A stretch of DNA of 64,000 bases from Flavobacterium jumunjinense (GTDB lineage: Bacteria > Bacteroidota > Bacteroidia > Flavobacteriales > Flavobacteriaceae): positions 868,001 to 932,000 of the forward strand of contig NZ_CP091285.1 of the NCBI RefSeq assembly GCF_021650975.2, read 5' to 3'. Position numbers and translations under genes: made by a program. The notes under the pieces are model-generated. The model was given only the letters and a program-made list of their open reading frames with translations, did not search any database and was not told where the DNA came from. This document shows, in pieces, positions 9,731 through 18,267 of the stretch. Within the stretch, counting starts at the first letter, position 1; each line of letters begins with the position of its first letter.

Positions 9731-9770
9731 AAAAAATCCCGAATTCAAAAATAGAATTCGGGATTTTTTT
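9731..9770. terminator. Bidirectional Rho-independent terminator
   Basis: A perfect stem AAAAAATCCCGAATTC and GAATTCGGGATTTTTT with a 7-base loop lies between the convergent methyltransferase and DUF2059 genes. It has a T run on both strands, so it can end both transcripts. Confidence 0.93.
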
Positions 9771-9789
9771 TCATTATGAGCATATATTA

Positions 9790-10191
9790 TTATTGCATAT
9801 ATTTCATCATAATACCTTGCAGTTCAACTCCCCATTCTTGACCAGCTACCATATTTTTTTTAGTTAACTCACCTGACTTCTCAGTTATTTTTTTACCAAC
9901 AGGAGAATTATAAAACTTCAACATTTCTTTTATTTCAGCATGAGTATAAGTTTCCATGTAAACCTTTGCCATTTTATCGTATAAAGATGGTAAGGAAGCA
10001 TCAAAATCTTTAGAAAACTCTACTCTCTTAGTTTCAGGTATACTTTGCATAACTTGATCTTTTGCTAATTCCATTTGTGCAGCAGAACCAGAAGCTTTTA
10101 ACACTTTTAAAACATCTTCTTTAAAAGCATCTTGTGCCATTCCTAATTGAGCAATAAGCATTATCGCTACTGCTAAAAATAATTTTTTCAT
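9790..10191 (-). CDS. DUF2059 domain protein, exported
   Basis: A 133-residue protein with a signal peptide (MKKLFLAVAIMLIAQLGMAQ). The mature part is helical and carries the DUF2059 hallmark EIKEMLKFYNSPVGKKI near residues 84-100. DUF2059 proteins are small periplasmic or secreted proteins without a settled function. The gene lies 21 bases after queE on the same strand and ends at a shared terminator, so the two may be cotranscribed. Confidence 0.85.
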   Translation of the reverse strand: MKKLFLAVAIMLIAQLGMAQDAFKEDVLKVLKASGSAAQMELAKDQVMQSIPETKRVEFSKDFDASLPSLYDKMAKVYMETYTHAEIKEMLKFYNSPVGKKITEKSGELTKKNMVAGQEWGVELQGIMMKYMQ

Positions 10192-10212
10192 AATTAATTT
10201 AGTTTATAGTTT

Positions 10213-10845
10213 TTAAGGTATATTCAGATATTTGTGTGTTTGCAAAGAGATTCTCCATTTTGGATTATTCATTACATAGTCAATAATTAAAGGAGTCATT
10301 TCTTCTTTCTTACTCCATTCTGGTTGCAAAAACAAAATAGCATTTTTATTTGTTTTGGCTGCTTGCTCTTCTGCGAATTGAAAATCGTGTTTATTATAAA
10401 CAATCACTTTTAATTCATTTGCAATATCATAAGCGCTTTGAACAGGTAATTTCATTTTTTTTGGAGACAAACAAAACCAATCCCAATTTCCTGTAACCGA
10501 ATAAGCCCCCGAAGTTTCAATATGAACTTTCATTCCAGCCTGTTTCAACTTAGCTGTAATTAAAGACATGTCCCATGTTAATGGTTCTCCTCCAGTTATC
10601 ACAACAGTTTCAGCATATTTCTTTGCATTAGCTACAATAACATCTGTAGCAGTTGGAGGATGTAAATCTGCATTCCAACTTTCTTTAACATCGCACCAAT
10701 GACAACCTACATCGCAACCACCTATTCTTATAAAATAAGCTGCTGTTCCTGTATGAAACCCTTCTCCTTGAATAGTATAAAACTCTTCCATTAAAGGCAA
10801 CATTTCGCCTTTATCCACTGCTAATTGAACTTCTTTTTGTAACAT
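10213..10845 (-). CDS. queE: 7-carboxy-7-deazaguanine synthase QueE (radical SAM)
   Basis: QueE converts carboxytetrahydropterin to 7-carboxy-7-deazaguanine in queuosine synthesis. From the ATG of MLQKEVQLAV it is 210 residues, and a longer TTG start 13 codons upstream runs through a TATCTTTA promoter-like element, so the ATG is chosen. The radical-SAM cluster ligands are Cys44, Cys48 and Cys51 in GGCDVGCHWCD. Substrate-site text EEFYTIQGEG and the SAM-binding TGGEPLTWD fit QueE. A second queuosine gene, queA, lies at 27.4 kb, unlinked. Confidence 0.93.
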   Translation of the reverse strand: MLQKEVQLAVDKGEMLPLMEEFYTIQGEGFHTGTAAYFIRIGGCDVGCHWCDVKESWNADLHPPTATDVIVANAKKYAETVVITGGEPLTWDMSLITAKLKQAGMKVHIETSGAYSVTGNWDWFCLSPKKMKLPVQSAYDIANELKVIVYNKHDFQFAEEQAAKTNKNAILFLQPEWSKKEEMTPLIIDYVMNNPKWRISLQTHKYLNIP

Positions 10846-10885
10846 ACTTGAAAATAAAATAGTCTGTAAAGATACGACAACCAAC

Positions 10886-10913
10886 TTAGAACTCAGAAAT
10901 TAGAACTCAGAAA
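10886..10913. repeat. Tandem 14-bp repeat
   Basis: TTAGAACTCAGAAA occurs twice head to tail between the divergent queE and HerA-like genes. It is likely a small slippage duplication; no function is evident. Confidence 0.7.
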
Positions 10914-10970
10914 ATTAAAAAAATTAAAAAGAATACTTGAGATTCTAAATATTGAAGTTGAAGTTGATTT

Positions 10971-11001
10971 TTGAAATTCGAATTTATTTTTATTACTTTT
11001 G
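10971..11001 (+). promoter_or_regulatory. Promoter of the HerA-like ATPase gene
   Basis: TTG at 10971-10973 (within TTTTTG) and TACTTTTG at 10994-11001 are separated by 20 bases, matching both halves of the Bacteroidota primary-sigma promoter. The start codon is 19 bases after the -7 element. Confidence 0.78.
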
Positions 11002-11020
11002 AGTTCAAATCATACGTAAA

Positions 11021-12556
11021 ATGAGCAAAACAGAAGCATTTAGTAAACATATAGCAGAAGGATATACTTGTAAGGGAGATTTTATAACACTTGGTGGCGC
11101 TATATTAGATGGAGAACCCGTTCCAAACACTCATGTAAACATTCCTTTAAAAACTTTAAATCGTCATGGTTTAATTGCTGGTGCTACGGGTACTGGAAAG
11201 ACGAAAACCATACAGGTTTTATCTGAACAATTATCGCAAAATGGAATTCCAGTATTAATGATGGACATTAAAGGTGATTTTTCTGGTATTGCCGTTCCTG
11301 GAGAAGAAAAACCTTTTATAACAGATCGACACGCAAAGATTACCCTTCCTTATGAAACAAAAGGCTTTCCTGTTGAACTAATGACTATTTCTGAACAAAA
11401 TGGTGTTCGTTTACGCGCGACAGTTTCCGAATTTGGTCCTGTTTTATTTTCTAGAATATTAGATCTTAATGATACGCAATCTGGAGTTGTTTCTGTAGTA
11501 TTTAAGTATTGTGATGACAACAACATTCCTCTTCTTGATTTGAAAGATTTTAAGAAAGTATTACAATATTCAACTGAAGAAGGCAAAGAGCTTTTTACTT
11601 CAGAATATGGTAGAATTTCCACAGCTTCTACTGGTTCAATTTTAAGAAAAACTATAGAGTTAGAGCAACAAGGCGCTGATTTATTTTTTGGAGAAAAATC
11701 TTTTGAAATAGACGATTTAATGCGTATTGATGAGAACGGAAATGGCTATATCAACATAATACGATTGACTGACATTCAGGACAGACCGAAACTATTCTCT
11801 ACATTTATGTTAAGCTTATTAGCCGAAATATACAACACCATGCCAGAGCAAGGTGATGCTGAAAGACCAGAATTAGTCATTTTTATTGATGAAGCCCATT
11901 TGATATTTGACCAAGCAAGTAAAGCCTTGCAAGATCAAATTGAAACAATAGTGAAATTAATCCGTTCAAAAGGAATTGGTGTTTATTTCATTACTCAAAA
12001 TCCTATGGATGTCCCTAGTAGTGTTTTAGCACAATTAGGATTAAAAATACAACATGCGCTGCGTGCATTTACGGCAAATGATAGAAAAGCAATTAAAGAG
12101 ACTGCTCAAAACTATCCTATCTCTGACTACTACAAAACAGATGAAGTATTGACTTCACTTGGAATTGGAGAAGCATTTGTAACTGCATTGAACGAAAAGG
12201 GAATTCCAACTCCTTTAGCTGCAACAATGTTGAGAGCGCCAATGAGCAGAATGGATGTTTTAACAGAGACAGAAATAAATAATTCTATTGCTAAATCTAA
12301 ATTAGCAAAAAAATATAATGAAGTAATTGATAGAGAAAGTGCTTATGAAATTTTAAATAAAAAAATTGAAGAAGCTCAAGAAATTGCAACAAAAGAAGAA
12401 GCTAAAAAAGAGAAAGAAAAAGAAGCTAAAAAAAGTAGCTCATCCAGAAGTAGTTCAACATCAAATACGATTACAAAAGGAGTTGTAAAAGTATTAACAA
12501 GTGCTACTTTTATTAGAGGTGCTATGGGTGTTTTAATGAAAATGTTTAAGAAATAA
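11021..12556 (+). CDS. HerA-like / DUF853 family ATPase
   Basis: A 511-residue P-loop ATPase of the DUF853 (helicase HerA-like, YjgR) family. Walker A is GATGTGKT at residues 54-61 and Walker B is LVIFIDEAHLIF with the Asp-Glu pair at 290-291. The arginine-rich KLIRSKGIGVYFITQNP follows, as in FtsK/HerA motors. The C-terminus has a Lys/Glu/Ser-rich linker (KEKEKEAKKSSSSRSSS) and a short hydrophobic tail ending in lysines. The cellular function of the family is uncertain. It has its own strong promoter. Confidence 0.88.
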   Translation: MSKTEAFSKHIAEGYTCKGDFITLGGAILDGEPVPNTHVNIPLKTLNRHGLIAGATGTGKTKTIQVLSEQLSQNGIPVLMMDIKGDFSGIAVPGEEKPFITDRHAKITLPYETKGFPVELMTISEQNGVRLRATVSEFGPVLFSRILDLNDTQSGVVSVVFKYCDDNNIPLLDLKDFKKVLQYSTEEGKELFTSEYGRISTASTGSILRKTIELEQQGADLFFGEKSFEIDDLMRIDENGNGYINIIRLTDIQDRPKLFSTFMLSLLAEIYNTMPEQGDAERPELVIFIDEAHLIFDQASKALQDQIETIVKLIRSKGIGVYFITQNPMDVPSSVLAQLGLKIQHALRAFTANDRKAIKETAQNYPISDYYKTDEVLTSLGIGEAFVTALNEKGIPTPLAATMLRAPMSRMDVLTETEINNSIAKSKLAKKYNEVIDRESAYEILNKKIEEAQEIATKEEAKKEKEKEAKKSSSSRSSSTSNTITKGVVKVLTSATFIRGAMGVLMKMFKK

Positions 12557-12571
12557 TTCGCTAATAAAAAA

Positions 12572-12979
12572 ATGCAAAGAGTTAAATTTATTGAACTAGG
12601 CTTTAAAAAAAACTTAGACACATTAATTGTGTGCCTTGGAATTCTATGTTTGGTTATAGGGCTAACAAGTTTATTCCTATTTCCTTCAAGCAAATTATCA
12701 GGTCTATCTGGATTTTCTGCTGTGTTGGTTACGTTTCCTCAATTTAAAAGTTTTTTCTATAAAAAACACATCGTATGGAACAAAGTGGGTGGTAACATAA
12801 AGATTAACACCAAGAGTAAACATTTTCTTTTTTCAGACATAGAGAATGTAGTATTTGAAAACGAAAAATTAGTTCTAAATCGCAAAAACAAATCTGAAAT
12901 GGATTTTTCGCTAAGTGACATTCATGCAGATGACATTAGTAAATTAAAAGAAATATTTAACAACAAACAATTGAAGTAG
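12572..12979 (+). CDS. Small two-helix membrane protein of unknown function
   Basis: A 135-residue protein not recognised as a named family. An N-terminal hydrophobic hairpin (about residues 17-58, LIVCLGILCLVIGLTSLFLF then a second weaker segment) is followed by a soluble part alternating short beta strands (NIKINTKSKHFLFSDIENVVFENEKL), reminiscent of small PH-like membrane proteins. It lies 15 bases behind the HerA-like gene and probably shares its transcript. Confidence 0.7.
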   Translation: MQRVKFIELGFKKNLDTLIVCLGILCLVIGLTSLFLFPSSKLSGLSGFSAVLVTFPQFKSFFYKKHIVWNKVGGNIKINTKSKHFLFSDIENVVFENEKLVLNRKNKSEMDFSLSDIHADDISKLKEIFNNKQLK

Positions 12980-13016
12980 ACTCTGAGATTACTCCGTACT
13001 TCACAATGACATAACA

Positions 13017-13382
13017 ATGAAAAAATACTTTATACAAAAATCTCCATTTGTGGTTCCAACAACAGATGGGAAATTAATTAAAGAACATCACGGTATTCCA
13101 ACAACTGGAAATATAGCCATTTCAATCGCCCACATGATTGCTCCTCCAAAATGGAGTGAACCATTTCAAACACCCGAATTTGAAGAATATACCTATATCA
13201 TTTCTGGTAAAAAGCAATTTATCATTGAAGGAGAAACTATAATTTTGGAAGCAGGACAATCCATAAAAATTGAAGCGAATACTAGAGTACAATATTCGAA
13301 TCCTTTTGATTTACCTTGTGAATATATCGCAATATGCAAACCCGCTTTTGATTTTAACAAAGTGCATCGTGAGGAGATTTAA
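13017..13382 (+). CDS. Cupin domain protein
   Basis: A 121-residue single-domain cupin. The first motif region includes WSEPFQTPEFEEYTYIISGKKQFIIEGE and the second LEAGQSIKIEANTRVQYSNPFDLPCEYIAIC, giving the expected double-stranded beta-helix. The usual histidine metal ligands of motif 1 are largely missing: HxH is replaced by EPFQTP, although glutamates remain. Metal binding is therefore uncertain. It could bind a small molecule or isomerise a sugar-like substrate; no function is proposed. Confidence 0.78.
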   Translation: MKKYFIQKSPFVVPTTDGKLIKEHHGIPTTGNIAISIAHMIAPPKWSEPFQTPEFEEYTYIISGKKQFIIEGETIILEAGQSIKIEANTRVQYSNPFDLPCEYIAICKPAFDFNKVHREEI

Positions 13383-13530
13383 TTATCAGTGTTCGGATGT
13401 CAGTATTAACCCGACGAAAGATAACAGATAAAAGATGATAGACTTATCTACTTTGTGTCAATAGATTAAGTTATTTCTGTTTATCGTTATATTGCCGTGC
13501 CTTTAATAATTCGTTTTCAAAATAATTAAA

Positions 13531-13950
13531 ATGAAACAACTTAAAAATATTATTTTTATTTCTAGTTCATTATTATTACTCTCTATTTTCGTGATTTATT
13601 ACTTACTCACTAATTATAATATAGATTCGAAAAAGGTTGAAGCACAAAAATTAGAAGAGATAATTAGCAAAAAAGAATCTAAATTATTCGAAAAAGGAAA
13701 AACAATTTTTATAGGTGATTGTAAAGTATGTCATGTAATGAAATACCATGGGCATAATTTTTTAAATGGTATTTTTAAACGGGTTGATTCGTCATACTTT
13801 AAATTTTACATTACAAAACAAGATTCTTTATTAAAAAGCAATGATAAATATGCTTTAGAAACAAAAAAGAATTTTGGCAATAATGGTATGATTCATTCAT
13901 TTAAATATAACAATGAAGAAATAAAAGCACTACTTGATTATTTAAAATAA
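13531..13950 (+). CDS. Membrane-anchored mono-haem cytochrome c-like protein
   Basis: A 139-residue protein with an N-terminal transmembrane segment or uncleaved signal (residues 8-27) and a single haem-binding CKVCH at 64-68. A methionine in NNGMIHSF near residue 120 is a candidate sixth ligand, and a helix (NEEIKALLDYLK) closes the protein as in class I cytochromes c. It is isolated, convergent with the next gene, and no oxidase or redox partner lies nearby. Confidence 0.8.
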   Translation: MKQLKNIIFISSSLLLLSIFVIYYLLTNYNIDSKKVEAQKLEEIISKKESKLFEKGKTIFIGDCKVCHVMKYHGHNFLNGIFKRVDSSYFKFYITKQDSLLKSNDKYALETKKNFGNNGMIHSFKYNNEEIKALLDYLK

Positions 13951-13988
13951 CACCAAAATACTGTTTCATACTTTCTAGAACAATGTCT

Positions 13989-14486
13989 TTACTCTTTTTT
14001 GACAGGAATATATTTTTCTCTAATATCTCTTCCTTCTTTAATGTATAAACTATCAGGATATTTCAGAACGAAATTTTTTTCTGCAATTTTCCATAAGGAA
14101 TCCAGAAATGTTTTTCCGTATCTTTTTTCTATTTCGCCCTTCATTAAATCTTGATAACAATAAAGATTAAAAGAAGCTACTGAGATACAAGGACGATAAT
14201 ATCTTTTTGATTGTATACCATGCTTCTTTAATAGTTCAGCAAGTTCTTCATGCTCATAATATGCGTATGGATTAAAATAAGTCAATTGATTATTTGCAAT
14301 ATCTTTTATTGCCTTTTTTGTCTGATTTCCGCAAAATGTATCAACAACTTTCACTTTCACATTTTTATCTTTCATCCACAACTTCAAATATTCGTCTTGG
14401 TTATAAACTACTTTACCATTATTATCATTTTCTTTACACGAAAGAAAAACAAGTAAAAGAAGTACTATTTTAAAGTCTAATTTCAT
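13989..14486 (-). CDS. Hypothetical lipoprotein
   Basis: A 165-residue protein with a type II signal peptide; the lipobox cysteine is in LVFLSCKEND near residue 17. The mature part has two further cysteines (TFCGNQ and RPCISV), which might form a disulfide. I recognise no family. It lies 16 bases after the DUF3999 gene on the same strand. Confidence 0.65.
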   Translation of the reverse strand: MKLDFKIVLLLLVFLSCKENDNNGKVVYNQDEYLKLWMKDKNVKVKVVDTFCGNQTKKAIKDIANNQLTYFNPYAYYEHEELAELLKKHGIQSKRYYRPCISVASFNLYCYQDLMKGEIEKRYGKTFLDSLWKIAEKNFVLKYPDSLYIKEGRDIREKYIPVKKE

Positions 14487-14502
14487 TTTAAGTATCGTTT
14501 AC

Positions 14503-15717
14503 CTATTCATTTTTCATATCCTTCAACAATACAAAAGCAAAATAAGCCACAATTCCGCCTCCCAAAACAATGCAAATCCACATAAACAATTGGGTTTGCC
14601 AAAATGGTTTTTCTTTCGTATTTATTTTATCATCTACTACCTTTTGAAAATTAATTATTTTCGCTTCAGGCAAATTATAAATCGAATCTGATATAAAATT
14701 AATTAAATCGTAAGATGGTTTTGAATAAGTTGAATCAATGAAAACTTCATAATTTTGATTAGCATTTAACTTTGAAATTAAATATACTGGTTTTTGCAAT
14801 AAATGAATGTTTTCAATTTCTAAAGCTTGATTGTCATTATTCTCAATTTCAATTATCAGCTCTTTTTCCTTCAAATCATCAAAGTAAAAGACTGAATTGT
14901 TTTTAGAATTAAGTTGAAAAGTCGAAATCACTTCTTCATGTTTTTCTGTTCTCTTCTTAATTTTTCGTTCTCTATTGACAATTAATTTCGCATCACGAAC
15001 ATACAATTCGGTTTTTATATTAAAGGAAATCGCATCAATCTGATAATTTTTATCCAGTGGAAACACAATTTGCGTAACTTTTCTTTGATTATTTTCTACA
15101 GTCGTATAGGTAAGCCCTTCAATTTCTATAAGTTCTTGCGATAAAAAATGATGTTTGTATTGACCAATATCTAAAATATTAATTGGCAATGTGATTTTAT
15201 CGTTACAATCAATTTTCAAATACTTATAACTATTTACAGGAAAAGAAATTGATTTTTCTACTGTTGTAGCTGCTGTAGCATTCATATCTGTCAATCGTTG
15301 ATTTTCTACTAAACCAAACCAATCTTCTTTATCGTTGCTTCCACTAATAGAATAATATTTAGATATAGATGTGTTTGCGATCTTTAATGAAATCTGATTT
15401 AGCTTACTATTACTTTTATTTTCAACTACAATAGAAGTTATTGAGTCTTTAATAATATTTCTTGAAACAATTTCAAAAGGAACGTAAGTCGACCACGATT
15501 TATCAGAATCAAAAGCGATAACATATGGAATTTCATTTTGTTTTCCATCTTTAATTCTTAGAAAACCTAAATTCTCACTTGCTGATGCTCTAATTTCAGG
15601 ATTAATAACAATTTGATGCAAACCATCTTCTTTAATTTTTTGTATTGCACCTTTATAATTTTGGGCAAACCCAAATAAAAAACTAAATAATAAGAATAAA
15701 CTACTAAACTTCTTCAT
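14503..15717 (-). CDS. DUF3999 family membrane-anchored exported protein
   Basis: From the ATG of MKKFSSLF the protein is 404 residues, with a signal peptide ending at FGFAQ, a long beta-rich extracytoplasmic part and a C-terminal transmembrane helix (LFMWICIVLGGGIVAYFAFVLL) with a short basic tail. This matches DUF3999 proteins, usually encoded beside DUF2339 proteins as here. The ATG lies inside the end of the upstream DUF2339 frame (14-base overlap), implying translational coupling. Function is unknown. Confidence 0.82.
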   Translation of the reverse strand: MKKFSSLFLLFSFLFGFAQNYKGAIQKIKEDGLHQIVINPEIRASASENLGFLRIKDGKQNEIPYVIAFDSDKSWSTYVPFEIVSRNIIKDSITSIVVENKSNSKLNQISLKIANTSISKYYSISGSNDKEDWFGLVENQRLTDMNATAATTVEKSISFPVNSYKYLKIDCNDKITLPINILDIGQYKHHFLSQELIEIEGLTYTTVENNQRKVTQIVFPLDKNYQIDAISFNIKTELYVRDAKLIVNRERKIKKRTEKHEEVISTFQLNSKNNSVFYFDDLKEKELIIEIENNDNQALEIENIHLLQKPVYLISKLNANQNYEVFIDSTYSKPSYDLINFISDSIYNLPEAKIINFQKVVDDKINTKEKPFWQTQLFMWICIVLGGGIVAYFAFVLLKDMKNE

Positions 15718-18202
15718 CTGAACTTGATTTTGGACTTTCATCAACGACTAATTTTTTTATTTTTTGGTACACAAACGAGATGATTAAAATTAGAACTCCT
15801 AAAAGTATAAAAGCAATGATTTTTCCAGTTTCTGAAACATTTTTAATATCGTAGATAAATAATTTCAAAATGGTTATACCTAACAAGGAAAGTGCAATAA
15901 TTCGTAAGTTTTTCCATTGCTTTTTGATACCAATGATTAGGAACACAAAAGAGAATAAACCCCAAAGAATAGGATAGCCAATTTTTATAATTTGACGTTT
16001 TACATCGTCTAATTTAAACGCTATAAACGTCTCTTTTTTATATTGAATTGTATAATCATCTGTTGTCTTTGGAAACTTCTCGTTCAATTCTGCAATGCTA
16101 CTATTATCTATAGAATATGATAAACCATGAATCATTATTTCGTTACTCAATATGTATACAATTGCGAAAACAAATAGCCAAGGGACAAATTTATTTTTTA
16201 AAATCTCAATTTTAGGCTCTATCGTTATTCTTCTGAATAAATTATATCCAAAATAAATCAAACATATTAAGATAACATAATGGAAATAAAGCGCATAATT
16301 AGTATTTGAATTATGCATTAAATTTTGAATTATTTCGCGATTAGGTAGACTATAAAAAGACATTATATAGACTACGATAGAAAACACAGCAACGGTTGAG
16401 ACAGTAATTGTTAGTAATTCGTGTTTTTTATTGGTAACGATGAACAATAACAAAGCTACAAACATAAAATGATAGGCAACAACAAACGATTCTGCTGATG
16501 CTACATTAGCAATTAACTGATAGGCTTGATATTGAATTTCTAGAAAGCCTAATGCATAAGTCAATAAAAGAGCTGAAACTAGAACAATCTGTTTATACTG
16601 CTTTATATCTAAACCTATATTTACATCGTCTTCTTTTTTTAGTAGAACATAAGTTAGGTAAAACGATACACAAACTACGAATCCTGAAATAAACAATGGA
16701 TTAATAATAATTGACAAAGTTTCGCTTGGTAAACCATACTTCGTCCAATCTAAAACCAAACTAATAAAAGTAAGTACCTGAACAATTATTGCTCCTAACT
16801 TAAAACGCCTAATTTTAGATTTTTGAGACAACCAGAATAATAAAACTGCTTCTGCTGCCCAGAATATCGTAATTTGATTTCCTTCAAACTGAATTGGAAT
16901 GGTAAGCGTTACGAAAGTTAAAGAAAGCCCAATTAGTAAATAGATTGCGTTTTTATCCAATCCGAATTTTTTATATAGAATAACAGCATAAATTACATTA
17001 TAGAAAGCTAACAACAAGGTAAATAAACCTTTAAAGTCTATTCCCCAATTATGTATTATTCCCATTCCCATTCCGAAGAAAAAGAATGTATTAGCTACAA
17101 GAATAAAATATTCAATAACTGAAAAAGTTCCTTTATTTCTAATGTTATTTAACACAACTATTACACTAAAAATAAAATAAAATATTGTTGCAAAAGCAAT
17201 TGCTCCTGCATGAGGCAATTTGTTATCATATAACTCATTCGTATACCAAGAAGCAAACAATATTGAAGTGAATAAGAATGCTAAAACAGTAACTACTTTC
17301 CATTTTTTAAAATAAGCTATTCCGAGTATACCTACATTTAAAATTGCAATATAAGTGAGCAAAACCACATAATTACCAGAACCAGTACTTACCATAAAAG
17401 GAACTGCAAAACCACCAATGAGAGACAAAACAGCCAATTCTTGTCTATTATAAGACACCGAAACCAATGTACTAAAAGCGGTAATAACAACCATTATAAT
17501 AAAAGCAACAGTTTGACCAAACAAATGATAATCGTGAAAAGCAATAGAGATAGTAAAATAGAATATACTTATTGCTCCTGCAACAAGCACTGAACTAAAA
17601 GCTGCATAATTTTTCTTTAACTTATGAGCAATTACCATTACTAATGAACCACACAAGATTCCTATTCCAACACGAGCAGGTTTATTAATCCATTCTTTAT
17701 CAATAGCAAATTTCACAAAGAAGCTAATCCCAAGAACGAGAATAAGAATACCAATTTTATTAATAAGATTTTCACCAATAAACTTCTCTAAATCAGGATT
17801 TTTTTCTTTAAATGTTTCAAACCACGATTTTTGAGGAACTGCAATTGGTCTTGGTACAACTGGTTTCTCAACAATTGGTCTTTGTTCAATTTTAGCTACA
17901 ACCTCAATTGGTTTATCTGCTATAGGTTTTATTATTTCTGGTTGAACTTTTTCAACCTTAGGAATTGGAATCTCTTCAATTGGTTTTTCTACAATAATTG
18001 GCTTAACAGGTTTAACAACCTCTTTTTCTACAGCTTCATTTCTCTGACGCTGAATAGTATTCTGAGCTATTTCATCTTGAATACCTCGCAATTTATCATT
18101 CAACATAGATACAGTCTTCTGTAGGTCATTGAACTTTATATTTATATTATTATTTACAATGTATAAATACAAAATAATCCCAATTAGCAATATCGTCTCC
18201 AT
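15704..18202 (-). CDS. DUF2339 polytopic membrane protein
   Basis: About 832 residues. An N-terminal membrane segment and short coiled coil are followed by a Lys/Pro/Val/Glu repeat-like linker (KPVKPIIVEKPIEEIPIPK and similar, residues about 60-130). Then come well over twenty predicted membrane helices, as in DUF2339 proteins. An ATG four codons upstream is possible; the promoter element at 18226-18233 fits the later ATG better. The pair with DUF3999 is a recurrent arrangement of unknown function, perhaps envelope-related. Confidence 0.82.
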   Translation of the reverse strand: METILLIGIILYLYIVNNNINIKFNDLQKTVSMLNDKLRGIQDEIAQNTIQRQRNEAVEKEVVKPVKPIIVEKPIEEIPIPKVEKVQPEIIKPIADKPIEVVAKIEQRPIVEKPVVPRPIAVPQKSWFETFKEKNPDLEKFIGENLINKIGILILVLGISFFVKFAIDKEWINKPARVGIGILCGSLVMVIAHKLKKNYAAFSSVLVAGAISIFYFTISIAFHDYHLFGQTVAFIIMVVITAFSTLVSVSYNRQELAVLSLIGGFAVPFMVSTGSGNYVVLLTYIAILNVGILGIAYFKKWKVVTVLAFLFTSILFASWYTNELYDNKLPHAGAIAFATIFYFIFSVIVVLNNIRNKGTFSVIEYFILVANTFFFFGMGMGIIHNWGIDFKGLFTLLLAFYNVIYAVILYKKFGLDKNAIYLLIGLSLTFVTLTIPIQFEGNQITIFWAAEAVLLFWLSQKSKIRRFKLGAIIVQVLTFISLVLDWTKYGLPSETLSIIINPLFISGFVVCVSFYLTYVLLKKEDDVNIGLDIKQYKQIVLVSALLLTYALGFLEIQYQAYQLIANVASAESFVVAYHFMFVALLLFIVTNKKHELLTITVSTVAVFSIVVYIMSFYSLPNREIIQNLMHNSNTNYALYFHYVILICLIYFGYNLFRRITIEPKIEILKNKFVPWLFVFAIVYILSNEIMIHGLSYSIDNSSIAELNEKFPKTTDDYTIQYKKETFIAFKLDDVKRQIIKIGYPILWGLFSFVFLIIGIKKQWKNLRIIALSLLGITILKLFIYDIKNVSETGKIIAFILLGVLILIISFVYQKIKKLVVDESPKSSSDEEV

Positions 18203-18225
18203 AGAAATATACATTTAAGTAACCT

Positions 18226-18233
18226 CAAATGTA
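18226..18233 (-). promoter_or_regulatory. -7 promoter element for DUF2339-DUF3999
   Basis: The minus strand reads TACATTTG, an exact TAnnTTTG match, 23 bases before the chosen ATG of the DUF2339 gene. No convincing TTG partner was seen. Confidence 0.5.
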
Positions 18234-18267
18234 GCTTTTTATTTTTTCCTATTGAAACTTTATTGAT

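Noticed and set aside
10846..10884. Longer queE start at a TTG
   Set aside because: The added 13 codons run through a promoter-like TATCTTTA; the ATG at 10845 gives a normal-length QueE.
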